From Mucilaginibacter sabulilitoris (GTDB lineage: Bacteria; Bacteroidota; Bacteroidia; Sphingobacteriales; Sphingobacteriaceae), in NCBI RefSeq assembly GCF_034262375.1, contig NZ_CP139558.1, positions 930,001 through 994,000 of the forward strand: a stretch of 64,000 bases of DNA, in the 5' to 3' direction. Within the stretch, counting starts at the first letter, position 1, and each line of letters opens with the position of its first letter. The notes below the pieces were generated by a model that ran no database searches, was not told where the DNA came from, and saw only the letters and a program-made list of their open reading frames with translations. Below, one piece after another: positions 46,120 through 55,836 of this stretch. A program made the position numbers and the translations under genes.

Positions 46120-48399
46120 ATGTTATTTAAACTATTAAAATCATTTCTGTCTTTACGGCTTTCGATAACCTCTACGGTGATCGTCGTCGCGGTGAGCTCG
46201 TCCAGTATTAACGCGCAGGACCTCAGTAATAACGCGGGTACCGGGATACTGCAGTTTGTCGACCCGAAAATTGGCAATGTCGGCCTTTTGTTGCAGCCAA
46301 CACGACCGACCGTCCAGTTACCCAATCAAATGATCAGGATGTATCCGGACCGTTCGGACTATATCGATGACCAAATCACGGCTTTTCCATTAAATATCGT
46401 TTCACATCGCCTGGGCCAGGTATTCGCTATCAAACCCTGGACACAGTCATTGACGAGGGATTCATGGAAAAGGAAAATGACGTATGACCATGAACTTGAA
46501 GTTACCCGCCCGTGGTATTATGCCACTTACCTGATCGACGATGAGATCAATGTAGCTTTCACAGCAGGCAGAAAGACGGGTTTTTACCAGTTTGCTTTTC
46601 CAAAAAACGCCGCGGCAAAAAAAATCCTGCTTGATTTTTATAACCCGGGTAAAGCAAGCTGGAATCTGATCAACGGCCGTGTACTCGAAGGGATGGAAAC
46701 GTATCACGGAGACATACCGATATATGTTTATGGTGAATTCAGTGAAGGCGGTATGCCAGGCGGGGAATCTGCCGGGAAGATCACCGGAGGGCTGCCTGCT
46801 TTCAGGGCAGGCCGTCATGTATACCTTGAATACTCCGAAAACGTGACAAAAGTTGATTTTCGTTATGCTGTATCTTATATAAGTCCTGCCCAGGCGAGGG
46901 CCAATTTTAAAGAGGAGTTAACGGGCAGGTCATTTGAAGATTTAAAACTCTCCGGAGAAGCGGAATGGAAAAATACACTTGGAAATATTCATGTGGAGGG
47001 TGGCACGGAAGCGCAGCGTCGGGCTTTCTATACAGCTTATTATCGTTGTAACGAACGAATGGTGGATATCACGGAAGATGGCAGGTACTATAGCGGTTTT
47101 GATAAACGGGTGCATTCCACTAACCGGCCATTTTACGTGGACGATTGGACCTGGGACACCTATTTGGCGCTGCATCCGCTGCGGGCGATCGTTAATCCAC
47201 GTATGGAGGAAGATATGCTTGCATCCTATGTCAGCCAATATGAGCAGAGTGGCTGGATGCCGACTTTTCCGGTACTTTTTGGCGACCATGCCTGCATGAA
47301 CGGCTTTCATTCTTCCATCATGTTGCTGGACGATTACCGTAAAGGTTTGCGGAACTTCGATTTTAAAAAGGGTTTTGAAGGGATGCTAAAAAATGCAACA
47401 CAAGCTACAATGCTGCCCTGGCGGAATGGCCCTAAAACTGCGCTGGATGACGTTTATTTCAGCAAGGGGTTTTTCCCTGCATTACACAAAGACGAGCCAG
47501 AGACAGAGGCGCAGGTCGACGGACATGAACGCCGTCAGGCAGTTGCAGTTACGCTCGGGGCGAGTTATGATGACTGGGCTGTTGGACAGATGGCACAGGA
47601 ACTTGGAGACGGCAATATCGCCGCGACTTTTGCAAAAAGGGCGAAAAATTACCGGACCCTCTGGAATTCGGTCAACGGTATGTTCATGCCAAAGGATGGG
47701 AAGGGTAATTGGATAGATATAGATCCAAAATTTGACGGCGGCAGCGGTGGAAGGGATTACTATGATGAAAATAACGGTTGGACCTATCTTTGGCAGGTAC
47801 AGCATGATGTGCCGGGCTTGATGGAGCTGATGGGTGGAAAAGCCAAGTTTGAGGCCAGACTTGATCAATTATTCAGGGAACCATTGGGCAGGAGCAGGTA
47901 TGAATTTTGGTCTAAATTCCCGGATGCCACCGGTTTGGTGGGAGAATTTTCGATGGGCAATGAGCCGAGCTTTTTCATTCCTTACCTGTACAACTTTACA
48001 TCTTCGCCCTGGAAGACACAAAAGCACATCCGGCTTTTAATGGACCTCTGGTACAAAGACAATGTGTTCGGCATTCCTGGTGATGAGGATGGCGGCGGAA
48101 TGTCAGCCTTCCTGGTCTTTTCGTCCATGGGCTTTTACCCGTTTTCACCGGGAACTCCGGATTATACCATTGGCAGCCCGGTCTTTACAAAAGTGGAGAT
48201 CAGCCTTCCGGGCGGAAAGACATTCACGGTATCAGCACCGAACTGCTCGGTAGTCAATAAGTATATCCAGCGTGCGAGCTTAAACGGCAAACCGTTAAAT
48301 TCAACCTGGTTTACCCATGCACAACTGGCCGCAGGCGGAACGCTGGAGCTGGTGATGGGACCTACTCCAAATAAGCAATGGGGTGTATCAAAAAATTAA
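46120..48399 (+). CDS. GH92-family alpha-mannosidase-like enzyme (divergent)
   Basis: A 759-residue exported glycosidase. The start MLFKLLKSFLSL was chosen because earlier ATGs lie in the hairpin, and it gives a signal peptide ending in SINAQ. The protein follows the GH92 pattern: an N-terminal beta sandwich, then an (alpha/alpha)6 barrel with DDWTWDTYLALHPL, DENNGWTYLWQVQHDVPGL, MGNEPSFFIPYLYN and GDEDGGGMSAFLVFSSMGFYP. Compared with the other GH92 here it has GGGMSAF where classical members have CGQMSAW, and GWTYLW in place of AWQYLW. That suggests a different linkage or substrate. GH92 enzymes are calcium-dependent exo-alpha-mannosidases. Confidence 0.84.
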   Translation: MLFKLLKSFLSLRLSITSTVIVVAVSSSSINAQDLSNNAGTGILQFVDPKIGNVGLLLQPTRPTVQLPNQMIRMYPDRSDYIDDQITAFPLNIVSHRLGQVFAIKPWTQSLTRDSWKRKMTYDHELEVTRPWYYATYLIDDEINVAFTAGRKTGFYQFAFPKNAAAKKILLDFYNPGKASWNLINGRVLEGMETYHGDIPIYVYGEFSEGGMPGGESAGKITGGLPAFRAGRHVYLEYSENVTKVDFRYAVSYISPAQARANFKEELTGRSFEDLKLSGEAEWKNTLGNIHVEGGTEAQRRAFYTAYYRCNERMVDITEDGRYYSGFDKRVHSTNRPFYVDDWTWDTYLALHPLRAIVNPRMEEDMLASYVSQYEQSGWMPTFPVLFGDHACMNGFHSSIMLLDDYRKGLRNFDFKKGFEGMLKNATQATMLPWRNGPKTALDDVYFSKGFFPALHKDEPETEAQVDGHERRQAVAVTLGASYDDWAVGQMAQELGDGNIAATFAKRAKNYRTLWNSVNGMFMPKDGKGNWIDIDPKFDGGSGGRDYYDENNGWTYLWQVQHDVPGLMELMGGKAKFEARLDQLFREPLGRSRYEFWSKFPDATGLVGEFSMGNEPSFFIPYLYNFTSSPWKTQKHIRLLMDLWYKDNVFGIPGDEDGGGMSAFLVFSSMGFYPFSPGTPDYTIGSPVFTKVEISLPGGKTFTVSAPNCSVVNKYIQRASLNGKPLNSTWFTHAQLAAGGTLELVMGPTPNKQWGVSKN

Positions 48400-48409
48400 A
48401 ATAAAACCT

Positions 48410-51400
48410 ATGAAAGGATTAAAATATTTGCTCTCAGGCAGCTTTCTCCTATGGGGCTGCCTTTCTTATGGACAGCAGAAGGTGCAATTTACAGCCCCGT
48501 TTGCACCAACCTCACAGTTTTTGAATACCGCAGAAAAACCTTTCCGGGACAATATCAGCCTGAACGGAACCTGGAGATTTGCACCCGTACAATTACCCGC
48601 AGGTTTTAAAGAGGGTGTAGATCCGGCACCGGAGCTTCCCGCTTTTACAGCGGATCGGCTGGATAAAACTCCGATACGTATTCCCTCGCCCTGGAATGTC
48701 AACAGCTTTGCAGACAAGAACGGGCAGGCAGGCGATTTCGTGACCTTTCCATCATACCCTAAAACCTGGGAAGGTGTCAAGATGGGCTGGCTATACCGAA
48801 AATTCCAGGTGCCGCGTAATTGGAAGGGCAAGCAGGTGACACTACATTTTGAGGCAGTGGCCGGAGATGCCGAAATCCTGGTTAATGGCAAACCGGTCGG
48901 ACACCATTTTGAGATCTTTCTTCCGTTTGATCTGGATATTTCAAAAGACCTCAACTATGGCGGAGAGAACGAAATTACAGTAGGTATCCGTAAATCTTCG
49001 CTGTTCGATCACCGGGGCGAACATGGCAGACGGACTTACCAGGCCGGATCGTTCTGGGGGCAACACATTGCCGGCATCTGGCAGGATGTCGAGATAGTCG
49101 CCACGCCGATGGTTGATGTAAAAGAGGTTTATATCTGGCCGAAGGTCGGTGAAGGTAAATTATCGGCAAGAGTAACGGTCCGGAATAACAGCGATAAACC
49201 ATCCCGTTTTAAAGTCGGAGGCAATGTATATGAATGGCATAACCTGGCTCCTGACAATGTACTGGAAGGACCCGTTCCTCATGGTATCCTTGAAAGGGAA
49301 GTTGCCCTTTCGCTGCCGGTTAAAGAAGTCGTCGTACCTGCCTATTCGGAAATTATCGCAGAGCTGGAGGCTCCGGTAGCCGGGCAGCTGCGATTATGGT
49401 CACCGGCTACCCCAAATCTTTACGGCCTTATTGTCAAAATCACCCAAAACGGTAAGGCTGTCGATCAGAAATTCACCAGGTTCGGCTGGCGGGAAACCAA
49501 ACTCTCGGGAAAAGATTTCCTGCTGAACGGATCGCCTATGGTGTTAAAAGGCGATTCATGGCATTTCATGGGTATCCCCCAAATGACCCGGCGGTATGCA
49601 TGGGCCTGGTTTAAGGCACTGAAAGCTGCAAACCTGAATGCCGTACGGCTTCATGCGGAGCCGTATCCAAGCTTTTATCTCGACATGGCCGACGAGATGG
49701 GCGTGATGGTGCTGGATGAGTCGGCCATGTGGGCAAGTGACGGCGGGCCGAAGCTTGATGATCCGGCTTATTGGAAGGACAGTGAGGACCATATGGCCGG
49801 GCTCGTCCTCCGTGACCGGAATCATCCTTCCATCTTCGGGTGGAGTATTTCGAATGAGATCATGCCTGTGGTGCGTGGCGTTATGCACGACCCTCCGGGC
49901 ATGCGGGACGAACTGATCAGGCACTATAGTGTTTGGGCGGATACCTGCCGGAAACTCGACCCATCGAGACCATGGATATCTGCGGATGGGGAAGATGATG
50001 GGGAGGGTCGTTTGCCGGTTTATATTGTCCATTACGGAGGATTTAATGCGATGGACCGGGGGCTTAAAAGTTCAAAACCCTGGGGCGTAGGAGAGGCCGG
50101 AAATGCATACTACGGTACTCCTGAACAGGTTGCGGGAACGAATGGCGGCCGGGCCTATGAATCTTTTCTTGGTCGAATGGAAGGAGTAGCCGTTTCATCC
50201 TATCAGTCGCTGGCAGCGCAGCGTGAAAGAAAGGCTGCATACCGGAGTGTGTTCAATCTCGTCTGGTATGGTTTACAGCCATTAGCGCTGGGTATGCACG
50301 ACACCACCGGAGTTCCGCAACCCGGGGATGGCGTATTTTTTTCAAATTATCGTGAAGGCGTAGAAGGTGTCCAGCCGGAACGCTTAGGGCCTTATGCGAC
50401 GACCTTGAATCCTGGTTATGATCCCGGGCTCCCCTTGTATAGAACCTGGCCGCTTTTTGAAGCCATTCGGGATGCTTCAGCGGACAAGCCCGGACCTTCC
50501 AGATGGGCTAAGGTGGAAGTATTAAAGCAGGTCACTCAGGCGCCGGATCGCAGCAAGACATTTCGTGTAATGGGCGGTGAGGGAAGTATTTTAGCGGAGC
50601 AATTAGCTACCGTCGGGCTGCTGACAGGGCAACAAGCCAACGGTAAAGAAGACCTCCTAATAATTGACGGACTGAATCCGCCAGGTAAAAAAATACTGAA
50701 TGAGGTCAGGAGGATCCTAAAGCAGGGAGGAAAGATCCTGGTATGGGGAGGTGACCCAAAAAGCCTTTCAAAGCTAAACATGTTGCTTCCGGCACCGATG
50801 ACGTTGGTGCCACGCAGTGCCTCTTCCCTGCTTATCAGAAACACTCATACTGCGGTTGCGGGCATGGGGCACGCCGATTTTTATTTTTCGGAACAAAGTC
50901 CGGCAGAGCTGATTGTCAATGGCATAGGCGGGCCACTGGTTCAGGGCGCAAAGGTTATCCTCGAAGATTGTAATACCGACTGGCTAAAATGGAATAAGCA
51001 GCCGGAATATGCTAAAACTGCTATGATCCTGCGTTCTGAACGGGAGAAAAAACCGGAAGGGCTCGTACTGCTAAGCCGGCAGTCGGGACAGGGTGAGTGG
51101 CTGATCACTACTTTTCCAACCGATTCACGACTACTGAAGGTCCAGCTTGCAATCCGGAAAATATTGGGCAATCTGGGACTTCCTTTAAATCAGGAGAATG
51201 CCGCTGCCGGCGCTTTAAAGGAAGGAGCGCTGGTTCATGTCCTGCGTTCGGATATATTAGAGGCTGCAAATACCGGTGAAGCCGTTAGCAAAAACCTCGT
51301 TGATTTTAATAAGGCGGCCGTGTTGAAAAATGGTGCAGCGATAGGTAATGGAAAATGGGCGCCGGTCTATAATGCCCAGGGCCGGTTCACTTTTGGTGGC

Positions 51401-51751
51401 TCTCCCGCCGGATCCCAAACCAATGTTATTTACCTGAGCTGCTGGATAGACAGCCCACGCTCACTGGAAGACCTGTTACTGGAACCTAACCTGCCGACTG
51501 TCAACCTGGAAGTAAACACTAACGGCATCACGCAAATCTGGTTGAATGGAGCAGTCGTTCTTCAAAATGTGGTCAAGGGAAGCCGGCTCCCGGTAAAATC
51601 ACATTCATCGCCTTTGAAATTGCGTCAGGGCTGGAATCATCTGCTTATCAAACTGGTTCAAACACAAGCGGATTGGCAGTTTTCAGGAAAACTTTTGAGC
51701 AATCAGCCGGATTTCATCAATACATTGCAATCGGCTATTGAAAAACCCTGA
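48410..51751 (+). CDS. GH2-family glycoside hydrolase (beta-mannosidase/galactosidase-like)
   Basis: A 1113-residue secreted enzyme with signal peptide (ends SYGQQ). Domains in order: sugar-binding jelly roll (about 40-215; LNGTWRFAPVQLP, WLYRKFQVPRNWKG), immunoglobulin-like domain, and TIM barrel (about 365-620). The acid/base lies in the FGWSISNEI block and the likely nucleophile in KPWGVGEAGNAYYG. The C-terminal ~430 residues include a GATase-like alpha/beta region and a final jelly roll, which make it longer than ordinary GH2 enzymes. Specificity cannot be assigned; within an alpha-mannosidase locus a beta-mannosidase or beta-galactosidase trimming side chains is plausible. Confidence 0.87.
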   Translation: MKGLKYLLSGSFLLWGCLSYGQQKVQFTAPFAPTSQFLNTAEKPFRDNISLNGTWRFAPVQLPAGFKEGVDPAPELPAFTADRLDKTPIRIPSPWNVNSFADKNGQAGDFVTFPSYPKTWEGVKMGWLYRKFQVPRNWKGKQVTLHFEAVAGDAEILVNGKPVGHHFEIFLPFDLDISKDLNYGGENEITVGIRKSSLFDHRGEHGRRTYQAGSFWGQHIAGIWQDVEIVATPMVDVKEVYIWPKVGEGKLSARVTVRNNSDKPSRFKVGGNVYEWHNLAPDNVLEGPVPHGILEREVALSLPVKEVVVPAYSEIIAELEAPVAGQLRLWSPATPNLYGLIVKITQNGKAVDQKFTRFGWRETKLSGKDFLLNGSPMVLKGDSWHFMGIPQMTRRYAWAWFKALKAANLNAVRLHAEPYPSFYLDMADEMGVMVLDESAMWASDGGPKLDDPAYWKDSEDHMAGLVLRDRNHPSIFGWSISNEIMPVVRGVMHDPPGMRDELIRHYSVWADTCRKLDPSRPWISADGEDDGEGRLPVYIVHYGGFNAMDRGLKSSKPWGVGEAGNAYYGTPEQVAGTNGGRAYESFLGRMEGVAVSSYQSLAAQRERKAAYRSVFNLVWYGLQPLALGMHDTTGVPQPGDGVFFSNYREGVEGVQPERLGPYATTLNPGYDPGLPLYRTWPLFEAIRDASADKPGPSRWAKVEVLKQVTQAPDRSKTFRVMGGEGSILAEQLATVGLLTGQQANGKEDLLIIDGLNPPGKKILNEVRRILKQGGKILVWGGDPKSLSKLNMLLPAPMTLVPRSASSLLIRNTHTAVAGMGHADFYFSEQSPAELIVNGIGGPLVQGAKVILEDCNTDWLKWNKQPEYAKTAMILRSEREKKPEGLVLLSRQSGQGEWLITTFPTDSRLLKVQLAIRKILGNLGLPLNQENAAAGALKEGALVHVLRSDILEAANTGEAVSKNLVDFNKAAVLKNGAAIGNGKWAPVYNAQGRFTFGGSPAGSQTNVIYLSCWIDSPRSLEDLLLEPNLPTVNLEVNTNGITQIWLNGAVVLQNVVKGSRLPVKSHSSPLKLRQGWNHLLIKLVQTQADWQFSGKLLSNQPDFINTLQSAIEKP

Positions 51752-51756
51752 TGTAA

Positions 51757-54006
51757 ATGAATAAAATGAGATCAATTAAATTTAATCTAAAATTAATGGT
51801 GGCCACCTGCGGGGTAATTTTCGGTTTGTCGAATTTTGCCAGTGGGCAGCAATCATTAAAATCTTATACGTCTTATGTTGATCCCTATATCGGTTCGGGC
51901 GGTCATGGACACGTTTTCGTTGGCGCCAGCGTACCATTTGGTGCAGTCCAGCTGGGGCCGGAGAATTTTTATAAAGGCTGGGACTGGTGTTCCGGGTACA
52001 ATTATGGAGACAGCGTGCTGATCGGCTTTTCCCATACCCATTTAAGCGGAACCGGCATCGGTGACCTGTCAGATGTTTTGCTCATGCCTTATACCGGTTC
52101 AATAAAAACTGATAAAGGTCTGGAAACCGTTCCAGGGAGCGGTTACGCAGCGCACTACAGGCACAGGAATGAAAAGGCCAGGCCCGGATACTATGCTGTA
52201 AAGCTGGATGATTCTAACATCGATGTGGAACTAACCGCAACGGAACGGGTGGGATTTCATCGCTACCGTTTTCCGAAGGGTAAAGAAGCACATGTGATCA
52301 TTGATCTGAAGGAGGGTATCAATGACAGTAGTACGGAAACTTTTGTCAGGCAGCTCAGCGCGACCACCTTGGTGGGTTATCGGTTTTCCAAAGGCTGGGC
52401 AAAAAATCAAATGCTGTTTTTTGCACTGGTAAGTTCTGAACCCTGGTCGAAACTGGAGGTCTTTGATGATAAGCAAAAGTTGGATGGAACGGCCGGTAAG
52501 GGTAGATTTATCAAAGGCTTATTGAGTTTTGATAAGGCGCCTGCGGACCTTAGACTTAAAGTTGGCATCTCTCCGGTGAGCAGCGAGAATGCCCTGGCGA
52601 ATATTAAAGCCGAAATCCCGGGTTGGGATTTTGAAGGTATTGTTAAAACAGCTGAACAGAAATGGAACCATGAGCTGGGGAAAGTAGAAGTTACCTTGCA
52701 GACAACTGCACAGCAGAAGGTTTTTTATACTGCCCTGTACCACACCATGATCGACCCCGCGCTGTTCAACGATCATAACGGCGATTACCGGGGGGCTGAC
52801 AAAAAAATCTACCATGCCGAACATGATGTTTATACGGCATTTTCAACGTGGGATACTTACCGGGCCGAAAATCCGCTTCTTGTTCTTACTCAGCCAAAAC
52901 GTACTGCGGATATGGTCAATACCCTGGTCGATATCGCCAATCAACAGGGGAGGTTGCCGCTCTGGCATCTGATGGCAAATGAAACGGGTACAATGGTAGG
53001 GATCGCGAGTCGCCAGATCATCGCAGAAGCTTATTTAAAGGGAATAAAAGGGTTCGATGCCGATAAAGCGTACCAAGCACTGCAGGTCACTTCCCGCATG
53101 GATACCCTTGGCATGGCTTACGTGAAAAATTTCCGGGCTATCCCTGTGGAAAAGGAGAGCCGGTCTGTGGCGAAAGCTATGGAATATGCAATCGGTGACG
53201 GCAGTATTGCGTTGATGGCAAAAGGAATGGGGAAAATGGATGACTACCTGTATTATAAACAACGATCAGAGAACTACCATTTATATTATGATCCGACAGA
53301 TGGATTTTTCAAAGGAAAAATGGCTGACGGCAGTTGGATAAAGGACTTTAACCCCCTCGCCAGTAAAAACAACCCTTATGCTGAGGGCAATGCCTGGCAA
53401 TACCTGTGGCTGGCGCCACAGGACATCCCGGGGCTAATCAGGCAACAAGGCGGTGAGCAGCGCTTCACCAGACGACTTGACGAATTCTTTCAGCTAAAGT
53501 CCGGGGAAGAAGGCCCCTTAGCCGACCTGACGGGATTAATCGGACAATATGCACATGGAAACGAGCCCAGTCATCATATCGCTTATTTATATAATTACGT
53601 CGGCCAGCAGTGGAAAACAGCTGAAAAAGTCCGGTTTATAATGGAAACCATGTACAAGGATTCGCCGGACGGGATTATCGGGAACGAAGATTGCGGCCAG
53701 ATGTCGGCCTGGTATGTTTTTTCAGCTATGGGCCTATATCCGGTTTACCCGGCTTCCCTGCGGTATGCGATCGGCAGCCCGCTGATAAAAAAGGCGACTT
53801 TGCATCTTTCAGAAAAAGATTTTACCATCACTGCGCGAAACAATAAACCTGGAAATATTTTCATCAAAAATATATTATTTAACGGGAAGCCTTATTCGAA
53901 ATCCTACCTGACGCATGCGGACCTGATGAAGGGTGGCCACTTGCAGATAATAATGGACAGTCACCCTAATAAGAAATTCGGTTCCGCCAAAACATCAAGA
54001 CCATGA
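51757..54006 (+). CDS. GH92-family alpha-mannosidase
   Basis: A 749-residue exported exo-alpha-mannosidase with the full family signature. Near the N-terminus it has YVDPYIGSGGHGHVFVGA, PFGAVQLGPE and FSHTHLSGTG. In the barrel it has STWDTYRAENPL, AEGNAWQYLWLAPQDIPGL, HGNEPSHHIAYLYN and GNEDCGQMSAWYVFSAMGLYP. The acidic residues in the AEGNAWQY and GNEDCGQ blocks are the usual catalytic region. The signal peptide ends near ASGQ. It lies 5 bp after the GH2 gene and its stop overlaps the next start (ATGA), so the genes are translationally coupled. Confidence 0.93.
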   Translation: MNKMRSIKFNLKLMVATCGVIFGLSNFASGQQSLKSYTSYVDPYIGSGGHGHVFVGASVPFGAVQLGPENFYKGWDWCSGYNYGDSVLIGFSHTHLSGTGIGDLSDVLLMPYTGSIKTDKGLETVPGSGYAAHYRHRNEKARPGYYAVKLDDSNIDVELTATERVGFHRYRFPKGKEAHVIIDLKEGINDSSTETFVRQLSATTLVGYRFSKGWAKNQMLFFALVSSEPWSKLEVFDDKQKLDGTAGKGRFIKGLLSFDKAPADLRLKVGISPVSSENALANIKAEIPGWDFEGIVKTAEQKWNHELGKVEVTLQTTAQQKVFYTALYHTMIDPALFNDHNGDYRGADKKIYHAEHDVYTAFSTWDTYRAENPLLVLTQPKRTADMVNTLVDIANQQGRLPLWHLMANETGTMVGIASRQIIAEAYLKGIKGFDADKAYQALQVTSRMDTLGMAYVKNFRAIPVEKESRSVAKAMEYAIGDGSIALMAKGMGKMDDYLYYKQRSENYHLYYDPTDGFFKGKMADGSWIKDFNPLASKNNPYAEGNAWQYLWLAPQDIPGLIRQQGGEQRFTRRLDEFFQLKSGEEGPLADLTGLIGQYAHGNEPSHHIAYLYNYVGQQWKTAEKVRFIMETMYKDSPDGIIGNEDCGQMSAWYVFSAMGLYPVYPASLRYAIGSPLIKKATLHLSEKDFTITARNNKPGNIFIKNILFNGKPYSKSYLTHADLMKGGHLQIIMDSHPNKKFGSAKTSRP

Positions 54007-55655
54007 AAAAACGCTCAATCATCAAACACCCCGTCAGATTACTTGGCGGCTGCATTTTACTTACCCTATTGTATCCTACCGGGTTAATTGCCCAGACAGT
54101 TGATGCCACCACAATGAAAGATAAGGTTCTTGCCGGTTACCAGGGGTGGTTCCGGACACCTGGTGATGCACATGGCAACCTGGGTTGGGCGCATCTTTTT
54201 AACGGACGACCACTGCCTGAGAAATTGGCTTTTGATACCTGGCCGGATATGAGCGAACTATCCGCTGAGGAGAAATACCCTGTTCCGGGGTTTAGCTATG
54301 GGGACGGCAAACAAGCATATCTGTACAGTGCCCAGAATTACCAAACAGTGCTGCGCCATTTCCGATGGATGAAAAAATATAAGCTGGATGGTATCTGGCT
54401 TTCTGAGTTTTGTGGTCATTTTCCGGGCGGGCGGGCACAATCCGATAGCTCGGCAGTACTTACGGTCATGCGAAATGTACAAAAGGCAGCCCGTGCGACC
54501 GGCCGTACCTGGGCATTCATGTGGGACATGAGCGGGATCAGCACCAACCTAACCAGGCAGCAGGTATTTGATATTATTGTCAACCAATGGAAAAAAATGG
54601 TTGACGGAGGAGTAACTACAGATAACAGGTACCTACATGAAAATGGAAACCCAGTTTTGCTGATCTGGGGATTTTTTCCAAACAGACCGGCATCTCAGCC
54701 GGATTACATGAACCCGGTCATTGATTTCCTGTTAGGTCCCGGTAAGTACCAGGCAACTCTGGTAGCCGGAGTTGACCCCAACTGGAGGGCGGAAGGAACT
54801 CCCGCGTTTCAGGCCATGTTGATGCGGATGCAAGGACTTCAACCGTGGAGTGTCGGCAGGCGGATCAGGGACCCGAAGACCGGATATGATATTCAAAATA
54901 CGACTTTATGGGAAGGGGATATTCAAAAATGCCGGGAAAACAATGTGCTTTTCATGCCGGTATTTAATTCCGGAACCCATATAGCGGGACCGCCGCCGCC
55001 GGCAGGTACGCCCCAGACGGTACCGCGGCGAATGGGCAATTATCTTTGGGAACAATACATCAAAGCCTCGCACCTCGGGCTGAAGAGTGGCTTTGTGGCA
55101 ATGTTTGACGAGATCAATGAAGGAACACAGATTATGAAGATCGATCTGCATCCCCCGGTCCAGGCGAACTTCTTTACCTATGATGGGGCAACATCGGACT
55201 TTTATCTGCGCTTAACCGCCAAAGGTGCCCAGCTGCTCAAAAACGGTCGGCCCGTGTCGCCGGAGCTGCCGGTATCGCCATTTGATGATAAACGCCGTTA
55301 TCTCTTAAAAAAGGGAGGTACAGGAAATTTCCTTAAAGATAGTTCGACAGGGTTTGATTTGACGATTGAAACAACGGCTGCGGAATGGGAGATCCGGTAT
55401 GACACCCGGGGTTTTTATTTATTAAAAAACGCAAAAAGCGGTAAATATCTAAGCCAGTCAAATGGGGGAACCCTACAAGTTAAAAAAGACCAGGTTGATG
55501 CAGCCGAATTGCGGTGGCGGCTTGAATGGGATGGAAAGGGCTGCAGAATGTTTTCCTATGACCGGAAAAGCGTATGGGTGATCAATGATGCAGGAATACC
55601 GGAAATGACCGCTGACATAACCAGGCCATTCAGATGGGAGGTCATTCCTGAATAA
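54003..55655 (+). CDS. GH71/GH99-like glycoside hydrolase with C-terminal accessory domain
   Basis: A 550-residue exported protein (signal ending LIAQ). The start MKDKVLAGYQGWFRTPGD of the mature part is the hallmark of the 'GH71/99-like' group of Bacteroidota. LDGIWLSEFCGHF, GNPVLLIWGFFPNRP and FVAMFDEINEGTQIMKI complete a TIM barrel (to about residue 400). The last ~140 residues are a beta-rich domain with repeated YLLKKGGTGNFL and FYLLKNAKSGKYLS units, resembling a beta-trefoil or fascin-like carbohydrate-binding module. Its ATG overlaps the GH92 stop. Likely substrate is alpha-mannan or alpha-glucan. Confidence 0.78.
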   Translation: MKKRSIIKHPVRLLGGCILLTLLYPTGLIAQTVDATTMKDKVLAGYQGWFRTPGDAHGNLGWAHLFNGRPLPEKLAFDTWPDMSELSAEEKYPVPGFSYGDGKQAYLYSAQNYQTVLRHFRWMKKYKLDGIWLSEFCGHFPGGRAQSDSSAVLTVMRNVQKAARATGRTWAFMWDMSGISTNLTRQQVFDIIVNQWKKMVDGGVTTDNRYLHENGNPVLLIWGFFPNRPASQPDYMNPVIDFLLGPGKYQATLVAGVDPNWRAEGTPAFQAMLMRMQGLQPWSVGRRIRDPKTGYDIQNTTLWEGDIQKCRENNVLFMPVFNSGTHIAGPPPPAGTPQTVPRRMGNYLWEQYIKASHLGLKSGFVAMFDEINEGTQIMKIDLHPPVQANFFTYDGATSDFYLRLTAKGAQLLKNGRPVSPELPVSPFDDKRRYLLKKGGTGNFLKDSSTGFDLTIETTAAEWEIRYDTRGFYLLKNAKSGKYLSQSNGGTLQVKKDQVDAAELRWRLEWDGKGCRMFSYDRKSVWVINDAGIPEMTADITRPFRWEVIPE

Positions 55656-55739
55656 TGTAACATAGTTACCTTAAAACGGGTATTGTATTTTTGCAAGTTT
55701 GTCTTCCTTACAAGCAATATTTCATATTGGTATAGGCGG

Positions 55740-55783
55740 TTAAGGCAGGGTTAAGTATTGGTTAATGTTGCCCGGTAGTTTCG
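55740..55783 (+). promoter_or_regulatory. Regulon promoter: three TTAA half sites with 11-bp period
   Basis: TTAAGG, TTAAGT and TTAATG begin at 55740, 55751 and 55762, exactly 11 bp apart. TAGTTTCG begins 14 bp after the last and the flanking CGGT matches the susC promoter. The esterase ATG is about 50 bp further on. A second possible -7 box (TATTTTTG, 55686-55693) lies upstream without a clear partner. Confidence 0.65.
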
Positions 55784-55836
55784 TCTTCCAGCATATCGCT
55801 GCGATAAACAAATTATGTACTTAACCACCTTAAATC

